Assembly (NCBI RefSeq): GCF_005154805.1
Contig: NZ_CP039727.1
Location: 3,593,501 to 3,657,500, forward strand
Length of the DNA: 64,000 nucleotides
Reading direction: 5' to 3'
Origin: Bacillus sp. S3
GTDB taxonomy: Bacteria > Bacillota > Bacilli > Bacillales > Cytobacillaceae
Shown: piece after piece, positions 9,665 through 21,051 of the stretch
Numbering within the stretch: position 1 is the first letter of the stretch
Layout: each line of letters starts with the position of its first letter
Notes under the pieces: generated by a model
What the model was told of the DNA's origin: nothing
The model's input: the letters and a program-made list of their open reading frames with translations, nothing else
Database searches by the model: none
Position numbers and translations under genes: made by a program

Positions 9665-9856
9665 TTAAAGAGTGTACCGACGTTCTTCTTCTTCAAACAA
9701 ATCATCCAAGGAACTAAGTGATCCGTCTTCTTCAACTTGATGGGTGTTGATGATTCCCGAGGACACCGAAAGCTCAATAAAACAGTTCCAGCAATAATAT
9801 TGGTTGATACCAATTTTGCCAATATCTTTACTTTGACAATTGGGACACTTAAACAT
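9665..9856 (-). CDS. yrzR: Small zinc-ribbon protein (YrzR-like)
   Basis: A 63-residue protein with two CxxC knuckles, CPNCQ at residues 4-8 and CWNC near residues 22-25, which should bind one zinc. The rest is acidic (SLDDLFEEEERRYTL). I start it at the ATG giving MFKCPNC, seven bases after GAGGTG; the GTG five codons upstream lies in that ribosome site. Position between yrrD and yrzQ agrees with B. subtilis yrzR. Function unknown. Confidence 0.72.
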   Translation of the reverse strand: MFKCPNCQSKDIGKIGINQYYCWNCFIELSVSSGIINTHQVEEDGSLSSLDDLFEEEERRYTL

Positions 9857-9867
9857 GAAAAGACACC

Positions 9868-10344
9868 TCACGTATTATTAACATCTACGATAATGGCATC
9901 CTTTCCGATCGCTATGGGCTTCCCGGATTGAATGACTTGTTTGCCTTTCGTGATATCCGAAAAGAAGCCATCCGTGATTTCGTACCCTACGATTGTGCCC
10001 ACTTCTTCTTGAAAATATACATCTGTTAACAACCCGAGTGACTCCCCGCTCTTTGAGAGCATCATCATTCCGTCTAGTGAATGCTGGTGTGTTAACGTAT
10101 ATTCCGGACTCTCTTTTAACTTTTGTAATAGCCCAGTGTCCTCAATCATAACCCCATCCCAGCCAAATGAGGCCACTTCTTGAATGTCCAGAAAAAAGGA
10201 TTGTTTGAAGAACACGCCTTTTTTAACCAATAGGCCTTTGACTTTTCCGGTGCTTGAAATACATAGGTCACTAATTTCACCTATTTTTGTTCCGCTTTTC
10301 GTTTCAAATACTGGCTGCCCTTTCAATAAAGAAAATGTCCGCAA
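9868..10344 (-). CDS. yrrD: PRC-barrel domain protein YrrD
   Basis: 158 aa with two PRC-barrel-like repeats: residues 1-65 (FSLLKGQPVFETKSGTKIGEI) and residues 80-150 (GMMMLSKSGESLGLLTDVYF). PRC-barrels are small beta folds seen in RimM and photosynthetic reaction centre H subunits. YrrD's own role is unknown. The likely start is a TTG (MRTFSLLKG) seven bases after GGGAGGTGG; the upstream GTG overlaps that site. It lies 33 bases after recD2 and 11 before yrzR in one run of genes. Confidence 0.78.
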   Translation of the reverse strand: MRTFSLLKGQPVFETKSGTKIGEISDLCISSTGKVKGLLVKKGVFFKQSFFLDIQEVASFGWDGVMIEDTGLLQKLKESPEYTLTHQHSLDGMMMLSKSGESLGLLTDVYFQEEVGTIVGYEITDGFFSDITKGKQVIQSGKPIAIGKDAIIVDVNNT

Positions 10345-10377
10345 AGAGTGTCCCACCTCCCGTGAACATTTATAGTT

Positions 10378-12789
10378 TCAGTCATTTATCATAAAATCAT
10401 AAGGAGAAACGTTTTCCATCCCAACCATTGGATTTACATGCATTAATTCTTCCTCATAGGACATTTCAATGTCAGTTTGCTCCTCTTGGGAATCGTCCCC
10501 TTTTACGGCAATCGATTCCTTAAGTTTTTGGCAGAGCGTCGTTTGCCTCGAGAGCTCATCTGCTCTTTCAACTCCCATTCGAAGGGCATCCTCTTCACCG
10601 CATAGAATCAACGATTGTTTACTTCTGGTAATGGCTGTGTAAATTAGATTTCTTCGCAGCATCCGATAATAGCTCCGTGTAATGGGGAGAATAACAATCG
10701 GAAATTCACTGCCCTGTGATTTATGGACCGAACAGCAGTAAGCATGGGTGATCTGATTCAAGTCCTGCTTTGTATATTCAACCTCGTTCCCTTCAAAGGA
10801 AATGTAAATCATATCCTGTTTCTCTGTGTTTTCTTTCGCATAAATAATCGAAATTATTTCTCCTATATCTCCGTTAAAAACATTGCTTTCCGGCTGATTC
10901 ACAAGCTGTAGCACCTTATCACCGATCCGATATTTTGCCTCACCAAAGGTAATTTCCTTCCGTTTCCCATCAGGGTTTGGGTTGAAAATTTCCTGGAGCA
11001 GCACATTTAAGCGGTCAATTCCTGCTGGCCCTCTGTACATCGGCGCCAGCACCTGTATATCTTTTGCGGAATACCCTTTATTTTTAGCATTAAGCGCTAC
11101 TTTTTCAACTACTTGGGCCACCTGTGCCGTGGAACATTTGATAAAAGAACGATCCGCCTGTTTGGCGGTAATATTTGCAGGCAGATAGCCCTTTTTAATA
11201 TCATGTGCCAGTTCAATGATTGATGATCCTTCTGCCTGCCGGTAAATATCGGTAAGACGGACAGTCGGAATCCGCTCTGATTGCAGCAGATCTTTCAATA
11301 CCTGCCCCGGTCCGACTGATGGCAGCTGATCTTCGTCGCCTACCATGATGACTTGAATATGTTCTGGAAGTGCCTTAAATAATTGATTGGCAAGCCAAAT
11401 GTCTAGCATCGAAGTTTCATCCACGATTAAGATTTTTCCTTCAAGTGGGCTGGCATCATCACGATCAAAGCCTTCTGATCCGTTAAAACCAAGCAGCCGG
11501 TGAATCGTGACGGCAGGTAATCCTGTCGATTCGGTCATTCGTTTGGCGGCTCGCCCAGTCGGTGCTGCCAGTAAAAACGGAAAAGGCTCATCCTTCTTAT
11601 GGTAATCCTTCAGTTCTAAAGAACAGCCATGCAGTTCTCCGTATAGTTCTACGATTCCCTTAATCACGGTCGTTTTCCCAGTACCAGGTCCGCCTGTTAA
11701 CATCAGCATCGGTGACATCAGCGCTGTTTGAATCGCTTCTTTTTGTGTTGGTGCATATTGCACGCCAAGACGTTCCTCTAAGCCCCCTAGTGCCAGAAGA
11801 AACTCTGATTCAGGGAACTGATCCTTAAATTCTGTTTGCTGTAATATCCGATTAATGCTCGTTACAAGGCCTTTTTCCGCGAAAAATAATGATGGGAGAT
11901 AAATGCGTTTCTCCTCCACCATTAATTTTCCTTCCTCTTCGAGTTTAACAACCTCATTTGAGATATTTATGTATTCAATTTGATCCCTTTTGTTATCCTC
12001 AAGAAGTGCTTTCACTTGTTCGAGTAAATCCTGAGCATGCATGTAAACATGTCCCGTTTGCATGCTTTCACTTTCAAGGGTATAAAGACAGGCAGCTTTG
12101 ATTCGGTCGGGATGGCTTCCGGTGATTCCCAGCTGGTGGCCAAGCTCATCCGCACGGCCAAAACCAATACCCTCGATATCTTCAACCAGTTTATATGGAT
12201 TTTTTTGAATGGTTGTAAGTGTTTCCTCTTTATATGCTTGGTAAATCCGCATCGAGATCTGTGGTCCAAAGCCGTATTGATTTAAGGCAACCATTACCTG
12301 CTCGAGTCCTTGATGCTCCATCAGAGTGTCATAGAGCATTTTTGCCTTTTCAGGAGGGAGCTTGGGAATAGAATCAAGCAAGGAGGGCTGATTGAGAATC
12401 TTGGAAATAGCGTCTTCTCCCAATGTTTCAACGATATTCTCAGCCGTTTTCTTCCCAATTCCTTTAAACATTTCCCCTGATAAATAGGCGATGACTCCTT
12501 GTTTAGTCTGGGGCATATCTTTGCGGAAATGATTGGTGTGAAATTGCACCCCAAACTTTGGATGTTCCTTAAATTCCCCAAAGAAAATATAGGTTTCCTG
12601 TTCATGAATCTTTGGAAAATAGCCGGTAATCACCGCTTCTTTATCCTCATATTGATCGTTTGTTTCATCTACGCGAATTCTTAAAACGGTGTATAAATTT
12701 TGTTCATTGTGAAAAATCGTCACAATCGGCCGCCCTTTGACGAACTTCCCCTGCTCCGCGAATAAATCGAGTGAGTCTTGTTTTTCCAT
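10378..12789 (-). CDS. recD2: ATP-dependent 5'-3' DNA helicase RecD2 (YrrC)
   Basis: An SF1B helicase of the RecD2 type, which works without RecBC and helps replication forks and recombination. The length (803 aa) is normal. An N-terminal OB-like/HhH section (GIGKKTAENIVETLGEDA, residues 100-117, and GIGFGRADELG) precedes the motor. Walker A is LTGGPGTGKTTVIKG near residue 365. Walker B/DEAD region is ILIVDETSMLD near residue 445, then MVGDEDQLPSVGPG. Motif VI-type VHKSQGSEFPIVILP and YTAITRSKQ lie at the C-terminus. Start ATG follows AAGGAGGGAG. Confidence 0.95.
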   Translation of the reverse strand: MEKQDSLDLFAEQGKFVKGRPIVTIFHNEQNLYTVLRIRVDETNDQYEDKEAVITGYFPKIHEQETYIFFGEFKEHPKFGVQFHTNHFRKDMPQTKQGVIAYLSGEMFKGIGKKTAENIVETLGEDAISKILNQPSLLDSIPKLPPEKAKMLYDTLMEHQGLEQVMVALNQYGFGPQISMRIYQAYKEETLTTIQKNPYKLVEDIEGIGFGRADELGHQLGITGSHPDRIKAACLYTLESESMQTGHVYMHAQDLLEQVKALLEDNKRDQIEYINISNEVVKLEEEGKLMVEEKRIYLPSLFFAEKGLVTSINRILQQTEFKDQFPESEFLLALGGLEERLGVQYAPTQKEAIQTALMSPMLMLTGGPGTGKTTVIKGIVELYGELHGCSLELKDYHKKDEPFPFLLAAPTGRAAKRMTESTGLPAVTIHRLLGFNGSEGFDRDDASPLEGKILIVDETSMLDIWLANQLFKALPEHIQVIMVGDEDQLPSVGPGQVLKDLLQSERIPTVRLTDIYRQAEGSSIIELAHDIKKGYLPANITAKQADRSFIKCSTAQVAQVVEKVALNAKNKGYSAKDIQVLAPMYRGPAGIDRLNVLLQEIFNPNPDGKRKEITFGEAKYRIGDKVLQLVNQPESNVFNGDIGEIISIIYAKENTEKQDMIYISFEGNEVEYTKQDLNQITHAYCCSVHKSQGSEFPIVILPITRSYYRMLRRNLIYTAITRSKQSLILCGEEDALRMGVERADELSRQTTLCQKLKESIAVKGDDSQEEQTDIEMSYEEELMHVNPMVGMENVSPYDFMIND

Positions 12790-12823
12790 TTTGTGCTCCC
12801 TCCTTTCGGGTAGAATTGAAAAA

Positions 12824-13477
12824 TTAAAGGTTATTTTCGATTAGTTTTTTTGCATGACCAGCAAGCAGATGGTCCGGTTGAATGGCGAGTGCATGATTAA
12901 ACATTACCAGCGCTTCTGTGGCATTTTCTTTAAAGGCATAAGATACACCTAAATTGTAAAATGCATCTGAATGATTTGGATCTAACTCAACACACTTTTG
13001 GAGTTGGAAAATTGCCTCATCAATCAGTTCAAGCTGCGCCAAGCATAAGCCATATTGAAACCGTGCTTCCGCATCCTGTTCATTTAGCTCAACACTTCTT
13101 TGCAGATAGGGGAGAGCAAATTTACCTTGTTCTAATTGTACAAGTGTTAACCCAAGCATAAAGTAATTATCGCTTGACTCAAGCCCTTTTTTCATCGCCG
13201 TTTCAAACATATTTTTCGCTTCAGTAAATAGGTCTTGACTGAATAATAGGTTACCGATACTATAATAAGCCGCTGCCGCGTTTTCATCGATTTCAATCGC
13301 TTTTTGGTAGAAATTTAATGCCTTTTCATCATCACCTACGGCAGAAAGAACATTACCAAAGTTAATATAAGCAACGGGGTCAGTTGGATTTTCTTTAATA
13401 GCCTCATTAAAAGCCTTCGCTGCCTCTTCCCAGTTACCGTCTTGCATGTACCCGACACCTAATTGGTTTTTATCCAT
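12824..13477 (-). CDS. yrrB: Tetratricopeptide repeat protein YrrB
   Basis: 217 aa made almost entirely of TPR units. Recurrent 34-residue signatures are seen, for example AYINFGNVLSAVGDDEKAL, AAYYSIGNLLFSQDLFTEA and AFYNLGVSYAFKENATEAL. TPRs form a superhelix that binds partner proteins; the B. subtilis homologue's structure is known but its partner is not. The ATG giving MDKNQLGVGY has GGAGTGA upstream; the reading frame extends 20 codons further without a ribosome site. It lies between mnmA (terminated) and recD2. Confidence 0.88.
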   Translation of the reverse strand: MDKNQLGVGYMQDGNWEEAAKAFNEAIKENPTDPVAYINFGNVLSAVGDDEKALNFYQKAIEIDENAAAAYYSIGNLLFSQDLFTEAKNMFETAMKKGLESSDNYFMLGLTLVQLEQGKFALPYLQRSVELNEQDAEARFQYGLCLAQLELIDEAIFQLQKCVELDPNHSDAFYNLGVSYAFKENATEALVMFNHALAIQPDHLLAGHAKKLIENNL

Positions 13478-13520
13478 TTTGTTCACTCCAATCCTAAGAA
13501 AAAGTATAACATATTGGGCA

Positions 13521-13555
13521 AAAAACCCCGACTCCAAATTAGGAATCAGGGTTAA
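13521..13555 (-). terminator. Intrinsic terminator after mnmA
   Basis: A 12-bp stem with two G-U pairs (AACCCUGAUUCC with GGAGUCGGGGUU) is followed by six T on the minus strand. Confidence 0.82.
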
Positions 13556-13558
13556 ATA

Positions 13559-15863
<2,305 letters not shown>

Positions 15864-15902
15864 TACACCTTCAATCCAATCATTCTCTCGTTATTTTTTA
15901 CA

Positions 15903-16322
15903 TTAAATATAAAACATATAACCTTCTGGTTCGCTATCCTCGCTATGACTGGCAAGATCATCCAATGTTGTATTATCTAATACATCTTTAATCGCATCGC
16001 GAATACGGATCCATAGCTCACGCTTGGCAGGTTCTTCATCTTCAATTCCTTCAACAGGGGTAATCGGACCTTCTAACACGCGAATCACATCACCCGCAGT
16101 GATTTTGGAAGGTTCATTTGTAAGGATATAACCGCCGTAAGCACCCCTGATGCTTTTTACCAGCCCAGCGTTTCTAAGCGGGGCAATTAACTGCTCTAAA
16201 TAATGTTCGGACAGATCATTTGCCTGGGCAATCGTTTTTAATGAAGTAGGACCCTCGCCATGCTTTTTAGCTAGCTCAATCATGATAGTTAGACCGTATC
16301 GTCCTTTTGTAGAAATTTTCAT
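15903..16322 (-). CDS. cymR: Cysteine metabolism repressor CymR
   Basis: An Rrf2-family winged-helix regulator (139 aa), master repressor of cysteine uptake and synthesis with CysK as co-repressor in B. subtilis. The N-terminal HTH reads MKISTKGRYGLTIMIELA to LSEHYLEQLIAPLRNAGLV. The wing is IRGAYGGY. The C-terminal PAKRELWIRIRDAIKDVL is nearly invariant in the family. The protein contains no cysteine, so it cannot hold an Fe-S cluster like IscR. ATG at 16322 is six bases after GAGGTG. A TATAAT (minus strand, 16392-16387) upstream is a candidate -10. Confidence 0.93.
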   Translation of the reverse strand: MKISTKGRYGLTIMIELAKKHGEGPTSLKTIAQANDLSEHYLEQLIAPLRNAGLVKSIRGAYGGYILTNEPSKITAGDVIRVLEGPITPVEGIEDEEPAKRELWIRIRDAIKDVLDNTTLDDLASHSEDSEPEGYMFYI

Positions 16323-16474
16323 ATCTCGCACCTCTATTCGTAATCTATATCAAATATAATTCGCAGTAAATTGATAGGCATTAGAAATTATATCATATTC
16401 TTCTTCAATATGCTTTTACCATGGGAAAATGGTATTGTTATACGTATGGAATATTGTTTTTTGGAGAGATGAAT

Positions 16475-17749
16475 ATGCAACAGAAACCATTAGCATTTCG
16501 AATGCGTCCTAGAACGATTGATGAAGTAGTCGGCCAGCAGCATCTAGTTGGTAATGGAAAAATTATAGCCAGAATGGTAAAAGCAAAACAACTGACATCT
16601 ATGATTTTATATGGTCCTCCGGGAATTGGCAAAACTTCAATTGCCAGTGCGATTGCCGGCAGTACGAAATATGCCTTTCGGACTCTGAACGCCGTTACCA
16701 ATAATAAAAAGGATATGGAAATTGTCGCAGCCGAGGCGAAAATGTCCGGAAAAGTAATTCTGCTTCTTGATGAAGTCCATCGATTAGATAAAGCAAAACA
16801 GGATTTTTTACTTCCCTATTTAGAAAACGGCATGATTGTGCTAATCGGAGCAACGACAAGCAACCCTTACCATGCGATCAATCCGGCCATCCGCAGCCGC
16901 TGCCAAATTTTCGAGCTAAAACCGTTAACACCTGATGAAGTCAAGCAGGCACTAGCCCGTGCCCTTGAAGATGAGGAGCGGGGCTTTGGCGGGATGAAAA
17001 TAGAGATAGCCGATGAAGCATTACAGCATTTTGCCCAAGGCTCCAATGGAGACGTAAGAAGCTCTTTAAATGCATTAGAATTAGCGGTCCTTTCAACGGA
17101 TAAAAATGAGAATGGATTGATTCATATTGATGTAGAAACCGCTGAAGAATGTTTGCAGAAGAAAAGCTTGGTTGCCGATAAAGATGGTGATGGCCACTAT
17201 GATGTCCTGTCAGCCTTTCAAAAATCAATCCGCGGCAGTGACGTTAATGCCGCACTTCACTATTTAGGCAGGTTGATTGAAGCAGGTGATCTGCCTAGTA
17301 TAAGCCGCCGTCTAATTGTCATTGCCTATGAGGATATCGGGCTTGCCAATCCTCAAGCTGGAGCGCGAACATTGGCCGCGATTGAAACAGCAGAAAGAAT
17401 TGGCTTTCCAGAAGCAAGGATTCCGCTCGCAAATGCCGTTATTGAATTGTGTTTGTCGCCTAAATCCAATTCCGCCGTCATAGCCATTCAGGCTGCCCTG
17501 GATGATATTCAAAAGGGAATCGTCGGCGAAGTTCCCGACCATCTTAAGGATGCCCATTACAAAGGAGCAAAAGACCTAGGCAGAGGCATCGGCTACATGT
17601 ATCCCCATGATTATCCAAATGGCTGGGTACAGCAGCAGTATTTACCAAACAAAATCAAAAACAAACAATACTACCAGCCGAAAAAAACCGGGAAATTCGA
17701 ACAAGCCCTCGCCACAGTCTACGAAAAATTAACAAGATCAAAACAGTAG
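16475..17749 (+). CDS. rarA: Replication-associated recombination protein A, RarA (YrvN)
   Basis: A clamp-loader-like AAA+ ATPase acting at stalled forks. Divergent from cymR. Walker A is LYGPPGIGKTSIA (about residue 50) and Walker B LLLDEVHRLDK (about residue 97). Sensor ATTSNPYHAINPAIRSR and the arginine-rich AIRSRCQ follow. The C-terminal MgsA tetramerisation region includes YEDIGLANPQAGA and GIGYMYPHDYPNGWVQQQYLP. I start it at ATG 16475 (MQQKPLAFRMRP), six bases after GGAGAG; the frame extends 18 codons upstream without support. Confidence 0.94.
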   Translation: MQQKPLAFRMRPRTIDEVVGQQHLVGNGKIIARMVKAKQLTSMILYGPPGIGKTSIASAIAGSTKYAFRTLNAVTNNKKDMEIVAAEAKMSGKVILLLDEVHRLDKAKQDFLLPYLENGMIVLIGATTSNPYHAINPAIRSRCQIFELKPLTPDEVKQALARALEDEERGFGGMKIEIADEALQHFAQGSNGDVRSSLNALELAVLSTDKNENGLIHIDVETAEECLQKKSLVADKDGDGHYDVLSAFQKSIRGSDVNAALHYLGRLIEAGDLPSISRRLIVIAYEDIGLANPQAGARTLAAIETAERIGFPEARIPLANAVIELCLSPKSNSAVIAIQAALDDIQKGIVGEVPDHLKDAHYKGAKDLGRGIGYMYPHDYPNGWVQQQYLPNKIKNKQYYQPKKTGKFEQALATVYEKLTRSKQ

Positions 17750-17759
17750 AAATAGTAGG

Positions 17760-17808
17760 AAAGGTGTCAGGCACCATGTGAAAATTTCACATGGTGCCTG
17801 ACACCTTT
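17760..17808. terminator. 24-bp perfect palindrome between rarA and the ABC genes
   Basis: Two 24-base arms (AAAGGTGTCAGG... and its complement) around a single A give a near-perfect hairpin, followed by TTTTTT on the plus strand, 10 bases past the rarA stop. It can terminate rarA and probably also the converging ABC permease. The GGTGTCAGGCACC core resembles a hairpin I have often seen between genes in Bacillaceae, so it may be a dispersed repeat. Confidence 0.85.
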
Positions 17809-17837
17809 TTTGAGTTCTTTGTAGTGTTAAACTTCTG

Positions 17838-18782
17838 TTATGCGGCTACGTCGCGTTTTTTGAAGACGACGAAGGCCAGGGTTTGGAACAGGGCAAAGTA
17901 GATTAGCAGCATGATGACGGAGAAGGTTAACGTCATCCCCTCTACCATTGGTGTGCCTTCGAAATATTGCATCAAATCAGTATTGGCAAACAAAATGTAT
18001 TTTGCCCAGTCGAATTTCATCGATAACAAAGTGGTAAACTGTCCGCCGGTAAACAATAAGAACAGTGACAAGCCAATGGCCAGACTACTGTTTCGGAAAA
18101 CAGAAGAAATCATGAAAGCCATTGTCACCAGCATAATGGTGTCAATTGAGCTTAATCCGTAATAGATTAACAAGTGGACAACAATGTTTTGCTCTGTCAC
18201 TTGACCGTTATAATAATTTAAATATGGAATGGCTTTGTCCGGCATTCCAAACAGAATCGCGCCAAGCCCAGTGGAGAAAACAAACAGAATCGCCAGTATA
18301 AACAAGGCGAACAATAGCACCGTCAAATATTTTGATAGGAGGATTCTTGTCCGGTTGATCGGCCTGATTAATAACAGTTTGATGGTTCCCCAGTTAAACT
18401 CACTGGCGACAATTCCGGCAGAAACGATAATAATAAATAAACCGGCTAACATAATCAGCTGTGAGGTATCCTTTACAAATGACCAAACCGTATATTTTTC
18501 CCGCGGCGGAATATCATGCTTCATTCGATAATCATTGATGGCAATTTCTTTTTTAAAAAATTGCTTTTCCGTCTTCGTCCGGCTTTGCGTCATCTGCTGC
18601 TTTAAGGCGTTATTTTCCTCTTGTAATACTTGCTCCCAATTTTTATCCTGCACAAAGTCTTTTTGCTGCGTCTTAACCACAATCCCCACTAAGGCAATGG
18701 CAACAACGAGCATTCCAATCATCACAAAGGTGCCTGGGCGTTTAAATATTTTCATCCATTCATTTTTGATTAAATTAAGCAT
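17838..18782 (-). CDS. ABC-2 type transporter permease
   Basis: 314 aa, beginning MLNLIKNEWMKIFKRPGTF, the usual start of ABC-2 permeases. One helix lies near residues 20-35, then an extracellular coiled section (residues 40-95), then about five helices to the C-terminus (LIMLAGLFIIIVSAGIVASEFNWG, the family's conserved interface). It overlaps the ATPase gene by eight bases, so the two form one exporter. Family members export bacitracin-like peptides, lantibiotics or unknown substrates; the substrate is not deducible here. This pair is absent at this locus in B. subtilis. Confidence 0.85.
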   Translation of the reverse strand: MLNLIKNEWMKIFKRPGTFVMIGMLVVAIALVGIVVKTQQKDFVQDKNWEQVLQEENNALKQQMTQSRTKTEKQFFKKEIAINDYRMKHDIPPREKYTVWSFVKDTSQLIMLAGLFIIIVSAGIVASEFNWGTIKLLLIRPINRTRILLSKYLTVLLFALFILAILFVFSTGLGAILFGMPDKAIPYLNYYNGQVTEQNIVVHLLIYYGLSSIDTIMLVTMAFMISSVFRNSSLAIGLSLFLLFTGGQFTTLLSMKFDWAKYILFANTDLMQYFEGTPMVEGMTLTFSVIMLLIYFALFQTLAFVVFKKRDVAA

Positions 18783-19701
18783 GTGTTGCAGCCTCCTTCT
18801 CCGATGTCACCTCAAGGAAGCGATCTTCTAGTGTTTTCACTGTTTCTTTTATTCCAAAAATCAGAATATCATGAGTAACCAATTGTTTAACCAAATTCGG
18901 TATTTCCTCTTTTTGGAGCATAACGGTTATTCCGTTTCGTGAGTGGCTGGCTCTTACATCAGGATAGTTCACCTCAATGAGTTTTAAGGCCTTATCAGAT
19001 GGAACAACCTCCATTTCATAGGTCACTTCAGAGCCATGTACAAATTCCTCTACGAGCTGCACATCGATCAACCTGCCATTTTGAATAATTCCGATCCGAT
19101 CACACATCATTTCCATTTCGGATAACAAGTGGCTGGAAACGATGACAGCCATATCTTTTTCACGGGCCAGGAGGCGGACATAATCACGGATTTCCCTGAT
19201 TCCCGCTGGGTCGAGACCATTTGTCGGCTCATCAAGAATAAGGACATCCGGGTCATGCAACAGACACTGTGCTAAGCCCAATCGCTGCCTCATCCCTAAG
19301 GAGTAGGTTTTCACCTTATCATTGATTCGTGCTGTTAAACCAACGAGCTCCACCGTTTCCGCAATCTTTTCCTTTGTAATCCCTTTAGACATTCTTGCGT
19401 AATGGACAAGATTTTGATATCCCGTTAAGAATTTATACATTTCGGGATTCTCAACAATGGCTCCCACATGGCCGACCGCATCCTCAAACTGGGTATTAAT
19501 GCTTGAGCCGCCAATCATGATATCCCCAGAAGTAATACCCATTAGCCCGACAATCATTCGAATGGTCGTAGTTTTTCCGGCTCCATTCGGACCTAGGAAC
19601 CCAAAAACCTCCCCTTTATTCACCTGGAAGCTAATATCGTCTATTATAGTTCTTCCTTTAATCACTTTCGTTACATTTTTTAATTCGACGATGGTATTCA
19701 A
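18775..19701 (-). CDS. ABC transporter ATP-binding protein
   Basis: A BcrA-type ATPase (308 aa from the TTG). Walker A GPNGAGKTTTIRM (about residue 41), ABC signature YSLGMRQRLGLA (about 137), Walker B VLILDEPTNGLDPAG, and H-loop SSHLLSEME are all intact. The C-terminal 90 residues form the accessory domain common in bacitracin/lantibiotic exporters. The TTG at 19701 is chosen because AGGAGAG lies five bases upstream; the frame extends 10 codons further. It overlaps the permease gene. No sensor kinase or peptide gene adjoins it. Confidence 0.88.
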   Translation of the reverse strand: MNTIVELKNVTKVIKGRTIIDDISFQVNKGEVFGFLGPNGAGKTTTIRMIVGLMGITSGDIMIGGSSINTQFEDAVGHVGAIVENPEMYKFLTGYQNLVHYARMSKGITKEKIAETVELVGLTARINDKVKTYSLGMRQRLGLAQCLLHDPDVLILDEPTNGLDPAGIREIRDYVRLLAREKDMAVIVSSHLLSEMEMMCDRIGIIQNGRLIDVQLVEEFVHGSEVTYEMEVVPSDKALKLIEVNYPDVRASHSRNGITVMLQKEEIPNLVKQLVTHDILIFGIKETVKTLEDRFLEVTSEKEAATHA

Positions 19702-19909
19702 ACTCTCTCTCCTCTCTATGTATCCCAACATAGTTTAACGTAAATTCCTATTTAATTATATCCTAGTTAATTAGTATTCATAAAACGGCTGAGGGTGGAA
19801 ACCTAGCTAGGTCTAGAGACTGAGAAGAATGTTAACAAAATAGCCATACATGCAGCTGATAATATTTTATACAATTAAATTGTTACCAAGCTATGAAAGG
19901 AAGTGTGCT

Positions 19910-20818
19910 ATGTTTTTAAATTCTCGAATGGAATCAAAAGAATTGCTAAGGTTAAGATCGTTAAACACACGTATGATACTGGCACCCAATGATAAAAAGT
20001 ATTATTTTAATCTTGAAAAAGGATTTGAAGGTGAGAAAGAGTTTGACCAATTAACCCAAAAGCTTCAAAATGATTTTTTTATAATTAATGATTTACGCCT
20101 AGAATTCAACAACTCTGAGTTTCAATTTGATACCTTAATCATTGCTCAAGAAACCATTTACCCTTTCGAAGTTAAAAATCATGAGGGTGATTATTATTAT
20201 GAGTCTGGTAATTTTTATTCTTTGTTAACTAAGGATGAAGTAAAGAATCCATTGGACCAATTAAAACGCAGTAAATCACTTTTTTGCCCCTTACTCAAAA
20301 AAATGGGGATTACTGCCCCTGTCGAAGGTTTTGTTACTTTTGTAAACCCAGTTTTCACCTTATATCAAGCCCCTATTAATGCCCCGATCATTTATCCAAC
20401 ACAGCTTAAAAGCCTCATGAACAAATTAGAGCAAATACCGTCTAAACTAAATGTCCACCACAAAAGACTTGCTGATCAATTAATTTCAATGCACCTATAT
20501 GAATCTCGCTATACACGAATCCCGTCTTATAGGTATGAACAATTGAAAAAAGGAGTAATCTGTCCAATTTGCTTTTCATTTATGATGTCTTTTGGGGATA
20601 AAAAACTCGTGTGTAAAAAATGCTTATTTGAGGAAAGTGTTGATTCAGGTGTTATGCGGAGTGTAAAGGAATTTGTGCTGCTGTTCCCGGATAGAAAAAT
20701 TACCACAATCAGTGTTCATGATTGGTGTGGCGTGATAAAATCAGCGAAGGTTATTAGGAGGATATTAATGCAAAACTATACGTCAATTGGCGCAAGACAA
20801 CACAGATATTTTGAGTGA
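19910..20818 (+). CDS. NERD domain protein with C-terminal zinc ribbon
   Basis: 302 aa from the ATG preceded by AGGAAGTG. Residues 30-145 form a NERD (nuclease-related) domain. The marks are FEGEKEFDQL, then FDTLIIAQETIYPFEVKNHEG, which carries the Asp and E-x-K pattern of PD-(D/E)xK-like nucleases. A C-terminal zinc ribbon follows, CPICFSF to CKKC near residues 225-245. NERD proteins are common in Bacillaceae as single genes of unproven function. It lies on the opposite strand to the ABC pair, followed by a tandem hairpin repeat. The block rarA-ABC-NERD-tcdA looks like an accessory insertion. Confidence 0.75.
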   Translation: MFLNSRMESKELLRLRSLNTRMILAPNDKKYYFNLEKGFEGEKEFDQLTQKLQNDFFIINDLRLEFNNSEFQFDTLIIAQETIYPFEVKNHEGDYYYESGNFYSLLTKDEVKNPLDQLKRSKSLFCPLLKKMGITAPVEGFVTFVNPVFTLYQAPINAPIIYPTQLKSLMNKLEQIPSKLNVHHKRLADQLISMHLYESRYTRIPSYRYEQLKKGVICPICFSFMMSFGDKKLVCKKCLFEESVDSGVMRSVKEFVLLFPDRKITTISVHDWCGVIKSAKVIRRILMQNYTSIGARQHRYFE

Positions 20819-20888
20819 AAATCTTAATTATTATGCTCTCTCATACTGTTGGGGGAGCTTTTTGCTTCGGGGGCAAGTAACAACAGAT

Positions 20889-21051
20889 TTCATTTACCGT
20901 TTGGCCTCTTTTTTTCGATCATCGGTCAATGTAACCCCTTTTCATTTACCGTTCGGCCTCTATTTTCCGCGCTTCGGTCAATGTAACCCCTTTTCATTTA
21001 CCGTTCGGCTACTCTTTTCAGCACTTCGGTCAATTCGCCCCAGTTTCTTGG
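20889..21051. repeat. Three tandem imperfect ~52-bp hairpin units
   Basis: Three units start near 20889, 20940 and 20996. Each runs CATTTACCGTT[C/T]GG ... CGGTCAAT followed by GTAACCCCTTTT between units. CATTTACCG and CGGTCAATG are inverted with one mismatch, so each unit can fold. The last unit diverges at its end. Together with flanks they fill the 302-base gap between the NERD gene and tcdA; no coding potential is convincing there. The 109-codon frame across it is an accident of the repeat. Confidence 0.8.

Noticed and set aside
19785..19830. Possible riboswitch near the palindromic CCTAGCTAGG upstream of the NERD gene
   Set aside because: No recognisable aptamer core and no terminator or sequestered ribosome site.
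17838..20818. Defence island built on the NERD protein
   Set aside because: The neighbours are an ordinary exporter and housekeeping genes; no methylase, ATPase partner or toxin is present.
20889..21051. CRISPR array
   Set aside because: Only three units, directly abutting, without spacers between constant repeats, and each unit folds on itself. No cas genes.
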